Shown in pieces: positions 53,331 through 62,300 of a DNA stretch of 64,000 nt; positions within the stretch are counted from its first letter, which is position 1, and each line of letters opens with the position of its first letter. Both the position numbers and the translations under genes were made by a program. The stretch comes from Allobosea sp. GTDB taxonomy: Bacteria > Pseudomonadota > Alphaproteobacteria > Rhizobiales > Kaistiaceae. Below the pieces are notes generated by a model. That model was given only the letters and a program-made list of their open reading frames with translations. It was not told the DNA's origin and made no database searches. The stretch covers positions 278,735 through 342,734 of the forward strand of contig JAFKFV010000011.1 in assembly GCA_017307955.1 (NCBI GenBank), in the 5' to 3' direction.

Positions 53331-54002
53331 ATGAGCATCATTCAACGGATCGGATTGATCGTGCTGGCCGCATGGCTGGCGATGCCGGCTGCTGCCGAGG
53401 CGGCGAGCCGCATCCGCTTCGCGCCGGGCGCGGACAGCGCGACGCTGCGCGGCCGGATCATCGGCTATGAGGTGCGCGACTATGTCGTCTCGGCTCGCGC
53501 CGGCCAGGTCATGACCGTGACCATGGCGTCCGACAATCGCACGGCGAGCTTCAACATCCTGCCGGCCGGCTCGCGCGAGGCGATCTTCATCGGCGCGGTC
53601 GGCGGCAACACGTTCACGACGAGGCTGGCTCGAAGCGGCGACACGGTGATCAGCGTCGGCCTGGCGCGGAGCGCCGCGCGCCGGAACGAGGCCGCGAATT
53701 TCCGCCTCTCGGTGCGCATCACCGGCGGCCCCGGCTGGGCGGAGCCGCCGGCGCAGGACTTCGCGGACGGACTCACCGGCGGACCCGACACCTGGCGCGT
53801 CGCCGGCGTGCCGCCGGGCGACCTCCTCAATATCCGCCGCGGCCCATCGCCATCGGCGCCGGTCGTCGCCAGCGTGCCCAACGGCACCCGCCTCGCCAAT
53901 GGCGGCTGCCGCATGGTCTCGGGCTCGCGCTGGTGCATGGTCGACGTCCCCGGCGGCTCCGGCATCAGCGGCTGGGCCAACGGGCGCTTCCTGCGCGAGT
54001 AG
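53331..54002 (+). CDS. Periplasmic protein with C-terminal bacterial SH3 domain
   Basis: A 223-residue protein with a Sec signal (IGLIVLAAWLAMPAAAEAAS), a central beta-rich domain (GRIIGYEVRDYVVSARAGQVMTVTM) and a C-terminal SH3b domain (LNIRRGPSPSAPVVASVPNG; CRMVSGSRWCMVDVPGG; GWANGRFL). Such domains often bind the cell wall. Next to the preceding secreted gene, 26 bp away, so probably the same transcript. Confidence 0.72.
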   Translation: MSIIQRIGLIVLAAWLAMPAAAEAASRIRFAPGADSATLRGRIIGYEVRDYVVSARAGQVMTVTMASDNRTASFNILPAGSREAIFIGAVGGNTFTTRLARSGDTVISVGLARSAARRNEAANFRLSVRITGGPGWAEPPAQDFADGLTGGPDTWRVAGVPPGDLLNIRRGPSPSAPVVASVPNGTRLANGGCRMVSGSRWCMVDVPGGSGISGWANGRFLRE

Positions 54003-54005
54003 CGT

Positions 54006-56291
54006 TCACGCGGCAGGCTGGGGGCGGCCGATGAGGTAGCCTTGCGCGAAGCGGCAGCCATGTGCCTCGAGCCAGGCGAGCTGGCCTTCCGTCTCGACGC
54101 CTTCGGCGACGACGTCGATCGAGAGCTGCGCGCAGAGCCCGAGCACAGCATCGACGATCGCCCGTGCGCGCATGTCGGTTTCGAGGTCCTCGACGAAGCC
54201 GCGGTCGAGCTTGATCTTGGCGATCGGCAGGCGGTGCAGGTAGGAGAGCGAGGAATAGACGGCGCCGAAATCGTCGATCGCGACCTGCACGCCGAGTTCG
54301 CGCAGGCCCGCGATCAGCGCGCTGGCGCGGTCCGGCTCGTCGATGACGACCCGCTCGGTGAATTCCAGCCACAGCCGATGGGCCGGCAGGCCGCTTTCGG
54401 CGAGCGCCGCGGCGACGATCGCGACCAGATCGCCCTCGCCGACCCAGTTCGACGCCACGTTGACGGAGATCCACCCGCCATCGTTCTGCCGCGCCGCCTC
54501 CTTGCAGGCCCTCCGCAGCACATAGTGATCGAGCCGTTGCCAGAGGCCGCTGCGCTCGGCCGCGGCGGCGAAGCGGTCGGGCGCCACCGGTCCCTCGCCG
54601 GGTCGGTTCCAGCGGCAGAGCGCCTCGCGGCCGACGATCACGCGGTCGGCCACGGCGACGATCGGCTGCCAGACGAGCGTAAGCGCGCCGATGTCGATCG
54701 CGCTCGCCAGCGCCTCGACGAAGCGCTGCCGCTCCGTCCGCTCATGCTCGATGCCCGGCGAATAGCGGATCGCCGATCCGTCGTCGCGCTCGCGGGCGAC
54801 CTCGAGCGCGATCTCCGCCGAACGGACCAGCGTTTCGACCGAGCGGCCGCGGTCCTCCATGACCGCGTAGCCGCAATGCGCCCCGAGCGGCACCACCGCG
54901 CCGTCGATCTCGGCGGCGCCGCCGAGCACCGCCAGCGTGCGCTCGGCAAAGCGCGCGATGTCCTCGTCGCTGCGCCCGTCGGTGACGAGCAATCCGAACG
55001 TATCGCCGGCCATGCGCGCAACGAAGCCGGGCGGCAGCATGCCGGAAATGCGCCGCGCCGCGATCATGATGCGGGCGTCGCCGATTGCATGGCCGAAGCG
55101 CTCGTTGACGTCCTTCGAGCCGGACAGATCGAGCAGGACCAGCGCGACGCCTTCGGGAGAGGCCTGCATTTCCTGCATCGCGCGGCGGATCAGGGCGAGG
55201 CGATCGGTGAGACCGGTGAGCACATCGTGATCGGCGACCCAGTCGGCGCGCTGCTTGGCCTTGATCGCCGCCGCCTCCGCCATGCGCAGCCGCGTCACAT
55301 CCAGAAAGATGCCGTCGCCCATGCCGTCGCCGCGGTTTTCGCGGACTTGCGTCTTGGCATGGATCCAGCGGGTGGAGCCGTCGGGGTGCCGGTAACGATA
55401 CTCCTCGTCGAAGCCGCCCCGGGTCTGCGCGGCCTTCGCCATCGCGGCCCTGATGCGGGGCAGGTCTTCCGGCAGGATCCGGTCGATCACGGCATTGCTG
55501 TCTTGCATGAGGTCCTGGGCCTCGATCCCGAGAACCTCGCGAACCCTGCCGCCAACGAGATCGAAGCGAAGCAGGCCGTCCGGTCCGAAAGTGCGTCGAC
55601 AGATCACGCCCGGCACATTGGCGATGATGCCGGTGAGCCTTTCATTGCTGGCGCGCAGCGAGGTTTCGAGATCGCGCCGTTTCTCGTTGGAGACCAGCAC
55701 GAGGGCGGCCCCGAAAGTCAGTACCGGCACGACGGCGACCACCGCCTTGGTCGCGACGAGAAACGGATGCGTCGGATGCAACTGTTCGAAGTCGATGGCT
55801 ATCACCGGCAGCGCGATACTGGCCGTCGCCCAGGCCGAGACGAACGCCGCCATGCCGAGGCTGAACGCCTTGCCGGGCTCCGACACCGATGACAGGCTCC
55901 AGCCGCGCCAGAGCGCGGCGATGAAGCCGCCACAGCCGGCAAGGACGATGATCGCCACGCCGGGCGCTGTGCCGGCGCCGGCGAGCAGCGCCCGGGCGCC
56001 TGCCGCGATGGCGAGGGTGATGAGCCCGGCGGGAAGACCGAAGAACGGCGCCGAGAGAACGACAGGAACGACGCGGACATCGAGCAGGAAGCCGCTTTCG
56101 CTGCCGATCGGCCAAACCATGCAGGCGGCCGAGAAGAGCCCCAGGGCAAAACCGCATCCAAGCCGCTGCAGCCGGGGCGCATGCAGGCCAATCTGAGCGC
56201 TGAGATAGGACAGGAAGATGATAAGGACGGCGAAGATCGCCGCGCTGCGGAGCAGGCCGTCGAATATGAAGTGAAACTGGTCTTCGCCCAA
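54006..56291 (-). CDS. Membrane-anchored PAS/GGDEF/EAL protein, probable c-di-GMP phosphodiesterase
   Basis: A 761-residue protein with an N-terminal 5TM receptor-like module, a PAS domain, a GGDEF domain with a degenerate AGDTF motif (near residue 425), and an EAL domain with EAL at Glu556 plus DDFG, KLDRGF and EGVET, so phosphodiesterase activity is likely. The degenerate GGDEF may be a regulatory GTP site. The TTG at 56291 is preferred because GGGAGGGG lies just upstream. FNR/FixK-type boxes lie upstream. Confidence 0.8.
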   Translation of the reverse strand: MGEDQFHFIFDGLLRSAAIFAVLIIFLSYLSAQIGLHAPRLQRLGCGFALGLFSAACMVWPIGSESGFLLDVRVVPVVLSAPFFGLPAGLITLAIAAGARALLAGAGTAPGVAIIVLAGCGGFIAALWRGWSLSSVSEPGKAFSLGMAAFVSAWATASIALPVIAIDFEQLHPTHPFLVATKAVVAVVPVLTFGAALVLVSNEKRRDLETSLRASNERLTGIIANVPGVICRRTFGPDGLLRFDLVGGRVREVLGIEAQDLMQDSNAVIDRILPEDLPRIRAAMAKAAQTRGGFDEEYRYRHPDGSTRWIHAKTQVRENRGDGMGDGIFLDVTRLRMAEAAAIKAKQRADWVADHDVLTGLTDRLALIRRAMQEMQASPEGVALVLLDLSGSKDVNERFGHAIGDARIMIAARRISGMLPPGFVARMAGDTFGLLVTDGRSDEDIARFAERTLAVLGGAAEIDGAVVPLGAHCGYAVMEDRGRSVETLVRSAEIALEVARERDDGSAIRYSPGIEHERTERQRFVEALASAIDIGALTLVWQPIVAVADRVIVGREALCRWNRPGEGPVAPDRFAAAAERSGLWQRLDHYVLRRACKEAARQNDGGWISVNVASNWVGEGDLVAIVAAALAESGLPAHRLWLEFTERVVIDEPDRASALIAGLRELGVQVAIDDFGAVYSSLSYLHRLPIAKIKLDRGFVEDLETDMRARAIVDAVLGLCAQLSIDVVAEGVETEGQLAWLEAHGCRFAQGYLIGRPQPAA

Positions 56292-56350
56292 CCGCCCCTC
56301 CCGGGAACGCAACAAAACATAGCAGCAAGCACGATCGGCGCCCGCAGTGT

Positions 56351-56364
56351 TTGATCTCATGCAA
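56351..56364 (-). promoter_or_regulatory. FNR/FixK-type box near the EAL gene
   Basis: TTGATCTCATGCAA, a slightly imperfect TTGAT-N4-ATCAA motif centred 66 bp upstream of the EAL start codon, a usual position for activation by an FNR/FixK-type regulator. Confidence 0.4.
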
Positions 56365-56434
56365 GCTTTTGCCCATCGATCAAACATTTGCCGCAGTTTC
56401 GCAAGGACAAATATCGAAGCGTTACAATGTGCGG

Positions 56435-56448
56435 TTGATCTGGATCAA
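56435..56448. promoter_or_regulatory. Perfect FNR/FixK box
   Basis: TTGATCTGGATCAA is a perfect TTGAT-N4-ATCAA palindrome in the divergent gap between the EAL gene and the small lipoprotein. It implies oxygen or redox control of at least one neighbour. No gene was found in 56449-56787. Confidence 0.55.
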
Positions 56449-56787
56449 GCGATCGTCAGTGTCCGACAAGAAGCAGTATCCAGAGCCCCGACGCGGCGGC
56501 CCCGGGCATCGCGCGACGGAACGCTTGCGACAAGGATGACTGACGATAAGGGCGAAGTCTCATCGGCGGTCTGGTTCGAGCCTGTCGCGCCGTCGGAACA
56601 GTGTCCGCTCAGGCTCGGCAGCGAGCCCGTGGGCCGTCAGGGGGGCGATGGCATCGCGCTGCGGCGCGACGGACGATCAGCGCGCCTCAAGGGATTCCCT
56701 CACGCGGGGGATCGCAGAAGGGTCTGCCGCGTTGCGGTGTCAGGCGGACGCATCGCGCCGCCGGCCCGCATCACCAGGGAGGCCATC

Positions 56788-56943
56788 ATGCGGATCGTCC
56801 TTCTCCTCGCCGCGCTCGCATTCGCCACGCCGACGCTCACCGCCTGCACCACCGCCAACCCGAACTCGCGCGTCTACCAGACGATGAACAACCAGCCGAA
56901 TGTCTGCGGCAAGGGCTTCAAGCGCGACATTGACGCCTGCTGA
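56788..56943 (+). CDS. Small putative lipoprotein
   Basis: A 51-residue protein with signal and lipobox LTAC (MRIVLLLAALAFATPTLTAC) followed by TTANPNSRVYQTMNNQ and two further cysteines. SD CAGGGAGG is well placed. Very short; resembles entericidin-like or other tiny envelope lipoproteins, without certain family. Confidence 0.6.
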   Translation: MRIVLLLAALAFATPTLTACTTANPNSRVYQTMNNQPNVCGKGFKRDIDAC

Positions 56944-56982
56944 GCGACCGCGATCACAGCCGGCGGACCTCGGCTCTAAACG

Positions 56983-57012
56983 GCCACGGACCGGCTCAAG
57001 CCCGTCCGTGGC
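56983..57012. other. Hairpin between convergent genes
   Basis: GCCACGGAC and GTCCGTGGC form a 9-bp stem with a 12-nt loop between the small lipoprotein and the YihY-family gene. There is no U-run; possibly a weak bidirectional terminator. Confidence 0.4.
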
Positions 57013-57015
57013 GCG

Positions 57016-58032
57016 TCACTCGGAGGTCTTGCCGATCGTGTCGGCCATCTGGGCGCCGCGCGCCCCGAGCGGCAAGGGCGCGCCGGTCGTCGAATCGACC
57101 GCGGTCTGATGCTCCATCTCGGCATTGAGTTCGGCGCCGAGGAGCACGACCGACGCCGACAGCCAGATCCATGTCATGAAGGCGATGATGGCGCCGAGCG
57201 GACCGTAGGAGCTTTCGTAGCTTCCGAAGCCGGCGACGTACCAGGAGAAGAGGCTGGACACGAGAACCCAGAGCACCGCGGCCAGCGTGCTTCCCCATGT
57301 CACCCAGCGCCATTTCGGCTGCTCGCGCGAGGGGCCGAAGCGATAGAGGAAGGCAAGGGCAAGCCCGATCGCCACGATCATGACCGGCCAGCGGAGAAGC
57401 GAGATCCAGAATTCGGCCCGCGCGTCGACCTTGAGGAGGCTGAAGATCACGGGAACGGCGATCACGACGCCGACCGCCACGATGCCGGCGACGAGCGCGA
57501 GCAGGGTGAAAGCGAGCGACTGCAGATTGAGCACGATGAAGCTGCGCCGCTCCGTCTCCTCATAGGCGACATTCAGCCCGTCGAAGGCGGCCTTCATCCC
57601 CGAATTCGCGCTCCAGATCGCGATCAGGACACTGAGGGCGAAGCGGAGGCCGAGGGCTCCGTTGGAGGCAGCGACCGCCAGCTCGATCTGCGCGGCGATG
57701 AGGTCATAGGCGCCGGCGGGAAGCACGAAGGCGAGCTGGGACAGATGCTGCCCGATCGTCGAGGTATCTGCGAAGAGGCCATAGAGCGCGACCAGCGCGC
57801 TGAGGCCCGGGAAGAGCGCCAGCAGCGTGAAGAAGGCCATGCTGCCGGCGACCGAGAAGACGCGGTCTTCCGCGGTCTGTTCATAGACCCGCCACAGGAT
57901 ATCGCGCCATCCGCGCGCCGGAATCTCGCCGGGCGCATCGGCGAGCCTGCCGCGGCCCGGCTCCCGCGCGTCGATCTCTGTCTCGACGGGCCTCCCCTGA
58001 TCGGGCAGCGGCCCGGATACGGCCTGTGTCAT
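57016..58032 (-). CDS. YihY/UPF0761-family inner-membrane protein
   Basis: A 338-residue protein with about six transmembrane helices and the family blocks FSVAGSMAFFTLLALFPGLSALVALYG, WSANSGMKAAFDGLNVAY, WVTWGSTLAAVLWVLVS and MTWIWLSASVVLLGAELNAEMEH. Once annotated as ribonuclease BN, which is wrong for this family; the role is unknown. The start MTQAVSG at 58032 is preferred, although its site is weak. Confidence 0.85.
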   Translation of the reverse strand: MTQAVSGPLPDQGRPVETEIDAREPGRGRLADAPGEIPARGWRDILWRVYEQTAEDRVFSVAGSMAFFTLLALFPGLSALVALYGLFADTSTIGQHLSQLAFVLPAGAYDLIAAQIELAVAASNGALGLRFALSVLIAIWSANSGMKAAFDGLNVAYEETERRSFIVLNLQSLAFTLLALVAGIVAVGVVIAVPVIFSLLKVDARAEFWISLLRWPVMIVAIGLALAFLYRFGPSREQPKWRWVTWGSTLAAVLWVLVSSLFSWYVAGFGSYESSYGPLGAIIAFMTWIWLSASVVLLGAELNAEMEHQTAVDSTTGAPLPLGARGAQMADTIGKTSE

Positions 58033-58159
58033 AGTCAACGCCCCCAGCATTCGCGGTTGGTCAACCGCGCATGGGAGGCGAGAGTTCCGAGAAGATTGTG
58101 CGGGCATGGCAAGCCGGCGATCCATGAGGCCGGCTTCGAAAATTCTTGCTGGATGGAAG

Positions 58160-58236
58160 GTGGTGCCTGGGGGCGGAATCGAACCACCGACACGCGGATT
58201 TTCAATCCGCTGCTCTACCAACTGAGCTACCCAGGC
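58160..58236 (-). tRNA. tRNA-Phe (GAA)
   Basis: Complete cloverleaf: acceptor GCCTGGG/CCCAGGC, anticodon stem-loop GCGGATTGAAAATCCGC (anticodon GAA), T-loop GGTTCGATTCC, encoded CCA. It is the last element of the housekeeping block. Confidence 0.95.
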
Positions 58237-58336
58237 CCACGCGCGAAGCGCCTTGGCGCCGCGGGAACAGCGGCCTTATAGGGGAGGCGGCGGAGGCTGT
58301 CCAGAGGGCGAAAAGTGGCCTGTGGATGGCGCGGGA

Positions 58337-58585
58337 TCAGAGCTCGTGGCGGCCGCCCTGGTCCGCCGGCAAATCATCGTCGGAGGCGAGCGCGCTCTCT
58401 TCCGTCTCGACGGCCGGGATCGCATAGGAATTGCTCAGCCAGCGGTGCAGGTCGACATCCTTGCAGCGCTTCGAGCAGAACGGATAGGCGTCGCGCTGCG
58501 AATCGCGCCCGCAGATCGGGCAGGGCCGCTTGGCGCGGAGCGGCAGGATTTCGGCGCCGCGCGCCGGCTTGTCTTGGTCGGTCAT
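58337..58585 (-). CDS. yacG: DNA gyrase inhibitor YacG
   Basis: An 82-residue zinc protein that binds GyrB and blocks DNA binding. The four zinc cysteines are Cys22, Cys25, Cys37 and Cys41 (CPIC...CSKRC), followed by the conserved DLHRWLSNSYAIP. The tail is acidic. It follows maf by 23 bp. Confidence 0.92.
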   Translation of the reverse strand: MTDQDKPARGAEILPLRAKRPCPICGRDSQRDAYPFCSKRCKDVDLHRWLSNSYAIPAVETEESALASDDDLPADQGGRHEL

Positions 58586-58608
58586 ATCGCTTCCCGAGGG
58601 ACGACTCG

Positions 58609-59247
58609 TCAGGCCGGATCGGTCCAGCCCGTGCGCGTCGGGAACCCCTCTCCTTCGAGCATGGTCATGGTTTCGAAGAGCGGCAGGCCCACGACGCCGG
58701 TATAGGAGCCGACCAGCTTCACCACGAAGCTGCCGGCGAGGCCCTGGATGGCATAGCCGCCGGCCTTGCCGCGCCACTCTCCGGATTTCAGATAGGCATC
58801 CGCCTCGGCCCGCGAAAGACGCTTGAAGCGGACCTTGGTCTCGACGAGCCGTACGCGGATCGTGCCCTTCGGCGTCGCAAGCGCGATCGCGGTGTAGACA
58901 TGGTGCGAGCGGCCCGAAAGGAGCAGCAGGCAATCCGCCGCCTCGTCCTCGAACTCGGCCTTGGGGAGGATGCGGCGGCCGACGGCGACGACGGTGTCGG
59001 CGGCAAGGAGATAGGCGCCGGCCATCGCCGGGTCCTTCGCCGCCACCGCCAGCGCCGCTTCGGCCTTGGCCCGCGCGAGGCGCTTCGCCAGGCTGCGCGG
59101 CAGCTCGTTCTTCAGCGGCGTCTCGTCGAGCGAAGCCGGCAGCAGCCCGTCGGGCTCGATGCCGGCCTGCGCGAGGAGTTGCACCCGGCGCGGGCTGGCC
59201 GAGGCGAGCAGCAGTCTGGGTTTCGAGGCGTTCGGCGTCTCTGTCAT
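58609..59247 (-). CDS. maf: Maf-family nucleotide pyrophosphatase
   Basis: A 212-residue house-cleaning nucleotide pyrophosphatase that hydrolyses non-canonical nucleoside triphosphates. The Maf signature [19 protein letters not shown] (residues about 11-29), ADTVV and [10 protein letters not shown] are present. Normal length. In related genomes infA often lies between this gene and the phosphatase gene; here it does not. Confidence 0.92.
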   Translation of the reverse strand: MTETPNASKPRLLLASASPRRVQLLAQAGIEPDGLLPASLDETPLKNELPRSLAKRLARAKAEAALAVAAKDPAMAGAYLLAADTVVAVGRRILPKAEFEDEAADCLLLLSGRSHHVYTAIALATPKGTIRVRLVETKVRFKRLSRAEADAYLKSGEWRGKAGGYAIQGLAGSFVVKLVGSYTGVVGLPLFETMTMLEGEGFPTRTGWTDPA

Positions 59248-59305
59248 GGTCGTTCCGGATAGGGTCCGACTGTGTCTAGACAAATCGGCACCGCTTGCGA
59301 AGCGC

Positions 59306-59782
59306 TCAGTTGCCGGTCGGCGTCCAGCCGAAGCGTGCCTTGATGCGCTCGGCCAGCTGGTCGCGGACGGCGCGATAGGCCTCGAGAATCTGGTCGCGGC
59401 TGCCGCTGGCGAGCGTCGGATCGGGGGTCGGCCAGTATTCGACGCTCACCGCCATGCTGCGCGTCAGTTCGAGGGCGCGGTGATGCGCCTCCGGCGACAG
59501 CGTGATCACGACGTCGAAATTCGTGTCCTCGAGATCCTCGATCGTCTGCGGCCGGTGACGCGCGAGATCGATGCCCTGCTCGTCCATGACCGCGGTGGTG
59601 AAAGGATCGGCCTCGCCCTTGCGCACGCCGGCCGAGGCGACATAGAGCCCGCGCGGGAAGAGCCGCCGCATCAGCGCGGCGCCCATCGGCGAGCGCACGC
59701 TGTTCATGCCGCACATGAAGAGCACGGAACGTGGCGGGCGCGCCGCCGCGCCGGGGTCGAGGCTCGGCGGCGCGGCGTCCAA
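59306..59782 (-). CDS. Low molecular weight phosphatase family protein
   Basis: A 158-residue LMW-PTP/ArsC-type fold with the P-loop CGMNSVRS (Cys24, Arg30). The substrate is unknown: protein tyrosine phosphatase and arsenate reductase members share the fold. The TTG start at 59782 lies 3 bp after the UPF0262 stop. The position is conserved next to UPF0262 and hisD. Confidence 0.82.
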   Translation of the reverse strand: MDAAPPSLDPGAAARPPRSVLFMCGMNSVRSPMGAALMRRLFPRGLYVASAGVRKGEADPFTTAVMDEQGIDLARHRPQTIEDLEDTNFDVVITLSPEAHHRALELTRSMAVSVEYWPTPDPTLASGSRDQILEAYRAVRDQLAERIKARFGWTPTGN

Positions 59783-59785
59783 GCC

Positions 59786-60274
59786 TCAGCCTTTCCAGTG
59801 CAGCGCGCAGACGAGCGTGAAAAGGCGCCGCGCGGTCTCGAAGTCGACCATGATCTTGCCGGCGAGCCGCTCCATCAGGAGCTTCGACCCCTCGTCGTGA
59901 ACACCGCGCCGTCCCATGTCGATCGTCTCGATCTGGCTCGGCGTCGCCGTTCGGATGGCGGCGTAATAGCTGTCGCAGATCGTGAAATAGTCGCGGACGA
60001 TGCGCCGGAGCGGCGTCAGCGAGAGGAGATGCAGCACCAGCGGCCGGTCCTCGCCGTCGCGGATGTCGAAGACGAGGCGGTTGTCGCGCACCGCGAGATG
60101 GAGGCGATATTCGCCCGCCGCGTGGCCGGGCAGGACGAAGCGGTTGTCCTCGACGAGATCATAGATCGCGATGCGCCGCTCATGCTCGACATCGGCCGTC
60201 GAGCGGGCGATCGAGCCCGGATCGAGTTCGACCGCGACGAGCCGTCCCGCTTCGCCTCCGCTCACCTCCGCCAT
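59786..60274 (-). CDS. UPF0262 family protein
   Basis: A 162-residue protein of the alphaproteobacterial UPF0262 family. Conserved parts: [68 protein letters not shown]. Function unknown. It lies between hisD and the phosphatase gene in the usual order; the ATG at 60274 gives the typical length. Confidence 0.88.
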   Translation of the reverse strand: MAEVSGGEAGRLVAVELDPGSIARSTADVEHERRIAIYDLVEDNRFVLPGHAAGEYRLHLAVRDNRLVFDIRDGEDRPLVLHLLSLTPLRRIVRDYFTICDSYYAAIRTATPSQIETIDMGRRGVHDEGSKLLMERLAGKIMVDFETARRLFTLVCALHWKG

Positions 60275-60326
60275 CGCCGGACGCTCCCTCGGACGCGCCT
60301 CGCCGGCGCGCCTCCCGTCGATCCTG

Positions 60327-61619
60327 CTACAGATTGAGCCGGATCGCCACCGAGCGGGCATGCGCGCCGAGCCCTTCGGCTTCAGCGAGCGTGATCGCCG
60401 CCGGCCCGAGCGCCCGGAGCTGCTCCGGACCGGTGCGCAGGATCGAGGTTCGCTTCATGAAATCGAGCACCGAGAGCCCGGACGAGAAGCGGGCCGAGCG
60501 CGCGGTCGGCAGCACATGGTTGGAGCCACCGACATAATCGCCGATCACCTCCGGCGTCGAGCGCCCGATGAAGATGGCGCCGGCATTGCGCACCCCGGCG
60601 AGCAGCGGCTCGGGATCGGCGACGGCGATCTCGAGATGCTCCGGCGCGATGCGGTTGGCGAGCGGCAGGGCGGCGAGGAGGTCGTCGACGACGATCACCG
60701 CGCCATAGTCGCGCCAGCTCGCCGCGGCCGTCTCGCCGCGCGGCAGCGTCTTCAACTGCCGCTCGACGGCCGCCTCGACCGCGTCGGCGAGCGCGGCGTC
60801 GTCGGTCATGAGCATCGCCTGCGCCGCCGTATCATGCTCGGCCTGCGCCAGGAGATCGGCCGCCAGCCAATCGGGATCGTTCTCGCCATCGGCGAGGATG
60901 AGCACCTCGGAGGGCCCGGCCATCATGTCGATGCCGACCGTGCCGAACACCTGGCGCTTCGCCGCGGCGACGAAGGCATTGCCGGGACCGACGATCTTGT
61001 AGACGGGGCTGATGGTGGCCGTGCCATAGGCGAGGGCGCCGATCGCCTGCGCGCCGCCGATCCGGTAGAGCTCGTCGACGCCGGCGAGCTTGGCCGCGAC
61101 GAGCACCAGCGGATTGACGATCCCGTCGGGGGTCGGCACCACCATGACGACGCGGTCGACACCGGCGACCTTGGCCGGAACGGCGTTCATGAGAACGGAA
61201 CTCGGATAGGAGGCGGTGCCGCCCGGCACATAGAGCCCGACCGCCTCGATCGCCGTCCAGCGCGAGCCGAGCTCGACGCCGAGCGAATCGGTGTAGCGGT
61301 CGTCGGCCGGCTTCTGGCGCTCGTGATGGGCGCGGATGCGGTCGCGGGCGAGCGTCAGCGCGGCGCGGGTCTTCTCCTCGACGGCAAGCTCGGCGGCCGC
61401 GAATTCGGCCTCGCCGATCGCGAGCGTCTCGGCGGTCAGCGGCAGGCGGTCGAAGCGGGCGGTATAATCGATCACCGCCTGGTCGCCGCGGGCGCGCACA
61501 TCGGCGAGGATGGCGCGCACCGTGCTGTCGACATCCTCGGACACCTCGCGCTTGGCGGCGAGAAGCGCGGCGAAGCGCGCCTCGAAATCGGCGTCGGACT
61601 GGTGAAGGCGAATGGCCAA
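60327..61619 (-). CDS. hisD: Histidinol dehydrogenase
   Basis: A 430-residue zinc enzyme that oxidises L-histidinol to L-histidine in two NAD-dependent steps. Family blocks: [63 protein letters not shown] and [14 protein letters not shown] start at 61619 preceded by AGGAG. No other his genes are nearby, as is usual for this locus. Confidence 0.95.
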   Translation of the reverse strand: MAIRLHQSDADFEARFAALLAAKREVSEDVDSTVRAILADVRARGDQAVIDYTARFDRLPLTAETLAIGEAEFAAAELAVEEKTRAALTLARDRIRAHHERQKPADDRYTDSLGVELGSRWTAIEAVGLYVPGGTASYPSSVLMNAVPAKVAGVDRVVMVVPTPDGIVNPLVLVAAKLAGVDELYRIGGAQAIGALAYGTATISPVYKIVGPGNAFVAAAKRQVFGTVGIDMMAGPSEVLILADGENDPDWLAADLLAQAEHDTAAQAMLMTDDAALADAVEAAVERQLKTLPRGETAAASWRDYGAVIVVDDLLAALPLANRIAPEHLEIAVADPEPLLAGVRNAGAIFIGRSTPEVIGDYVGGSNHVLPTARSARFSSGLSVLDFMKRTSILRTGPEQLRALGPAAITLAEAEGLGAHARSVAIRLNL

Positions 61620-61723
61620 GGCACTGCTCCTGCTGGCACGGCACGAGGCCGCGACGCGGAGTGTCTAGCGCCTCTGCCTCCGCCGGGAAAGGTCAAGGAG
61701 GAGGCAGTCTGGGAAGAGGCGCC

Positions 61724-62188
61724 TCAGGCCTTCATGGTCTCGGGCGCGGCGTCGACATCGTGCTTCGGGCAGCAGGCGGTGGCCCAGGCCGGGCCGAAAT
61801 CACTGATCGCTGCCTCGATGCATTCGACCTCGAGCGCGATCGCGCCCCCGCCGGCGAAAATGAGCGTCACCGTGCCGCCCGGCGCCTCGGCTGGATCGAA
61901 GGAAATCGCCAGGAGATCGAGCACGGCATCGGGATTGGAGCGGTCGATGCCCGAGGAGCGGACGCCGCGCACATTGTCGAAATGGAAGCCGGCGCGCCGC
62001 CGCTCCCAGCTCTTCTTCAGCGTGCCTTCGGCGGGTTTTTCCCAGACGAAGCGGTTGATCACCGCCGCGAAGCGCCGCTCGCGCGGCAGGAAGGTCATGT
62101 CGCCGACCTTCAGCACAGCATCCTGCACATGAGCCGAGACGACCGCGAGATCATCCTCGTCGAAGGCAACGAGCTTCAGCCGATCCAT
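61724..62188 (-). CDS. DUF2948 family protein
   Basis: A 154-residue protein with the DUF2948 pattern: LKLVAFDEDDLAVVSAHVQDAV, DMTFLPRERRFAAVINRFVWE, LDLLAISFDP and LIFAGGGAIALEVECIEA. Typically lies between murA and hisD in Hyphomicrobiales, as here. No function known. Confidence 0.85.
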   Translation of the reverse strand: MDRLKLVAFDEDDLAVVSAHVQDAVLKVGDMTFLPRERRFAAVINRFVWEKPAEGTLKKSWERRRAGFHFDNVRGVRSSGIDRSNPDAVLDLLAISFDPAEAPGGTVTLIFAGGGAIALEVECIEAAISDFGPAWATACCPKHDVDAAPETMKA

Positions 62189-62300
62189 CGTGACGCACCC
62201 CATCATATGACTGCAAGTCAAACCCGGTCATCCGGGCCTTCATAACCTGGAGCCAAGGTGGGATGCGCCGTGCAATTGCGCAAGAAGAGGGCGCGAAGAC

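Noticed and set aside
57016..58032. Ribonuclease BN
   Set aside because: The name is a historical misannotation of YihY-family membrane proteins; no nuclease motif is present.
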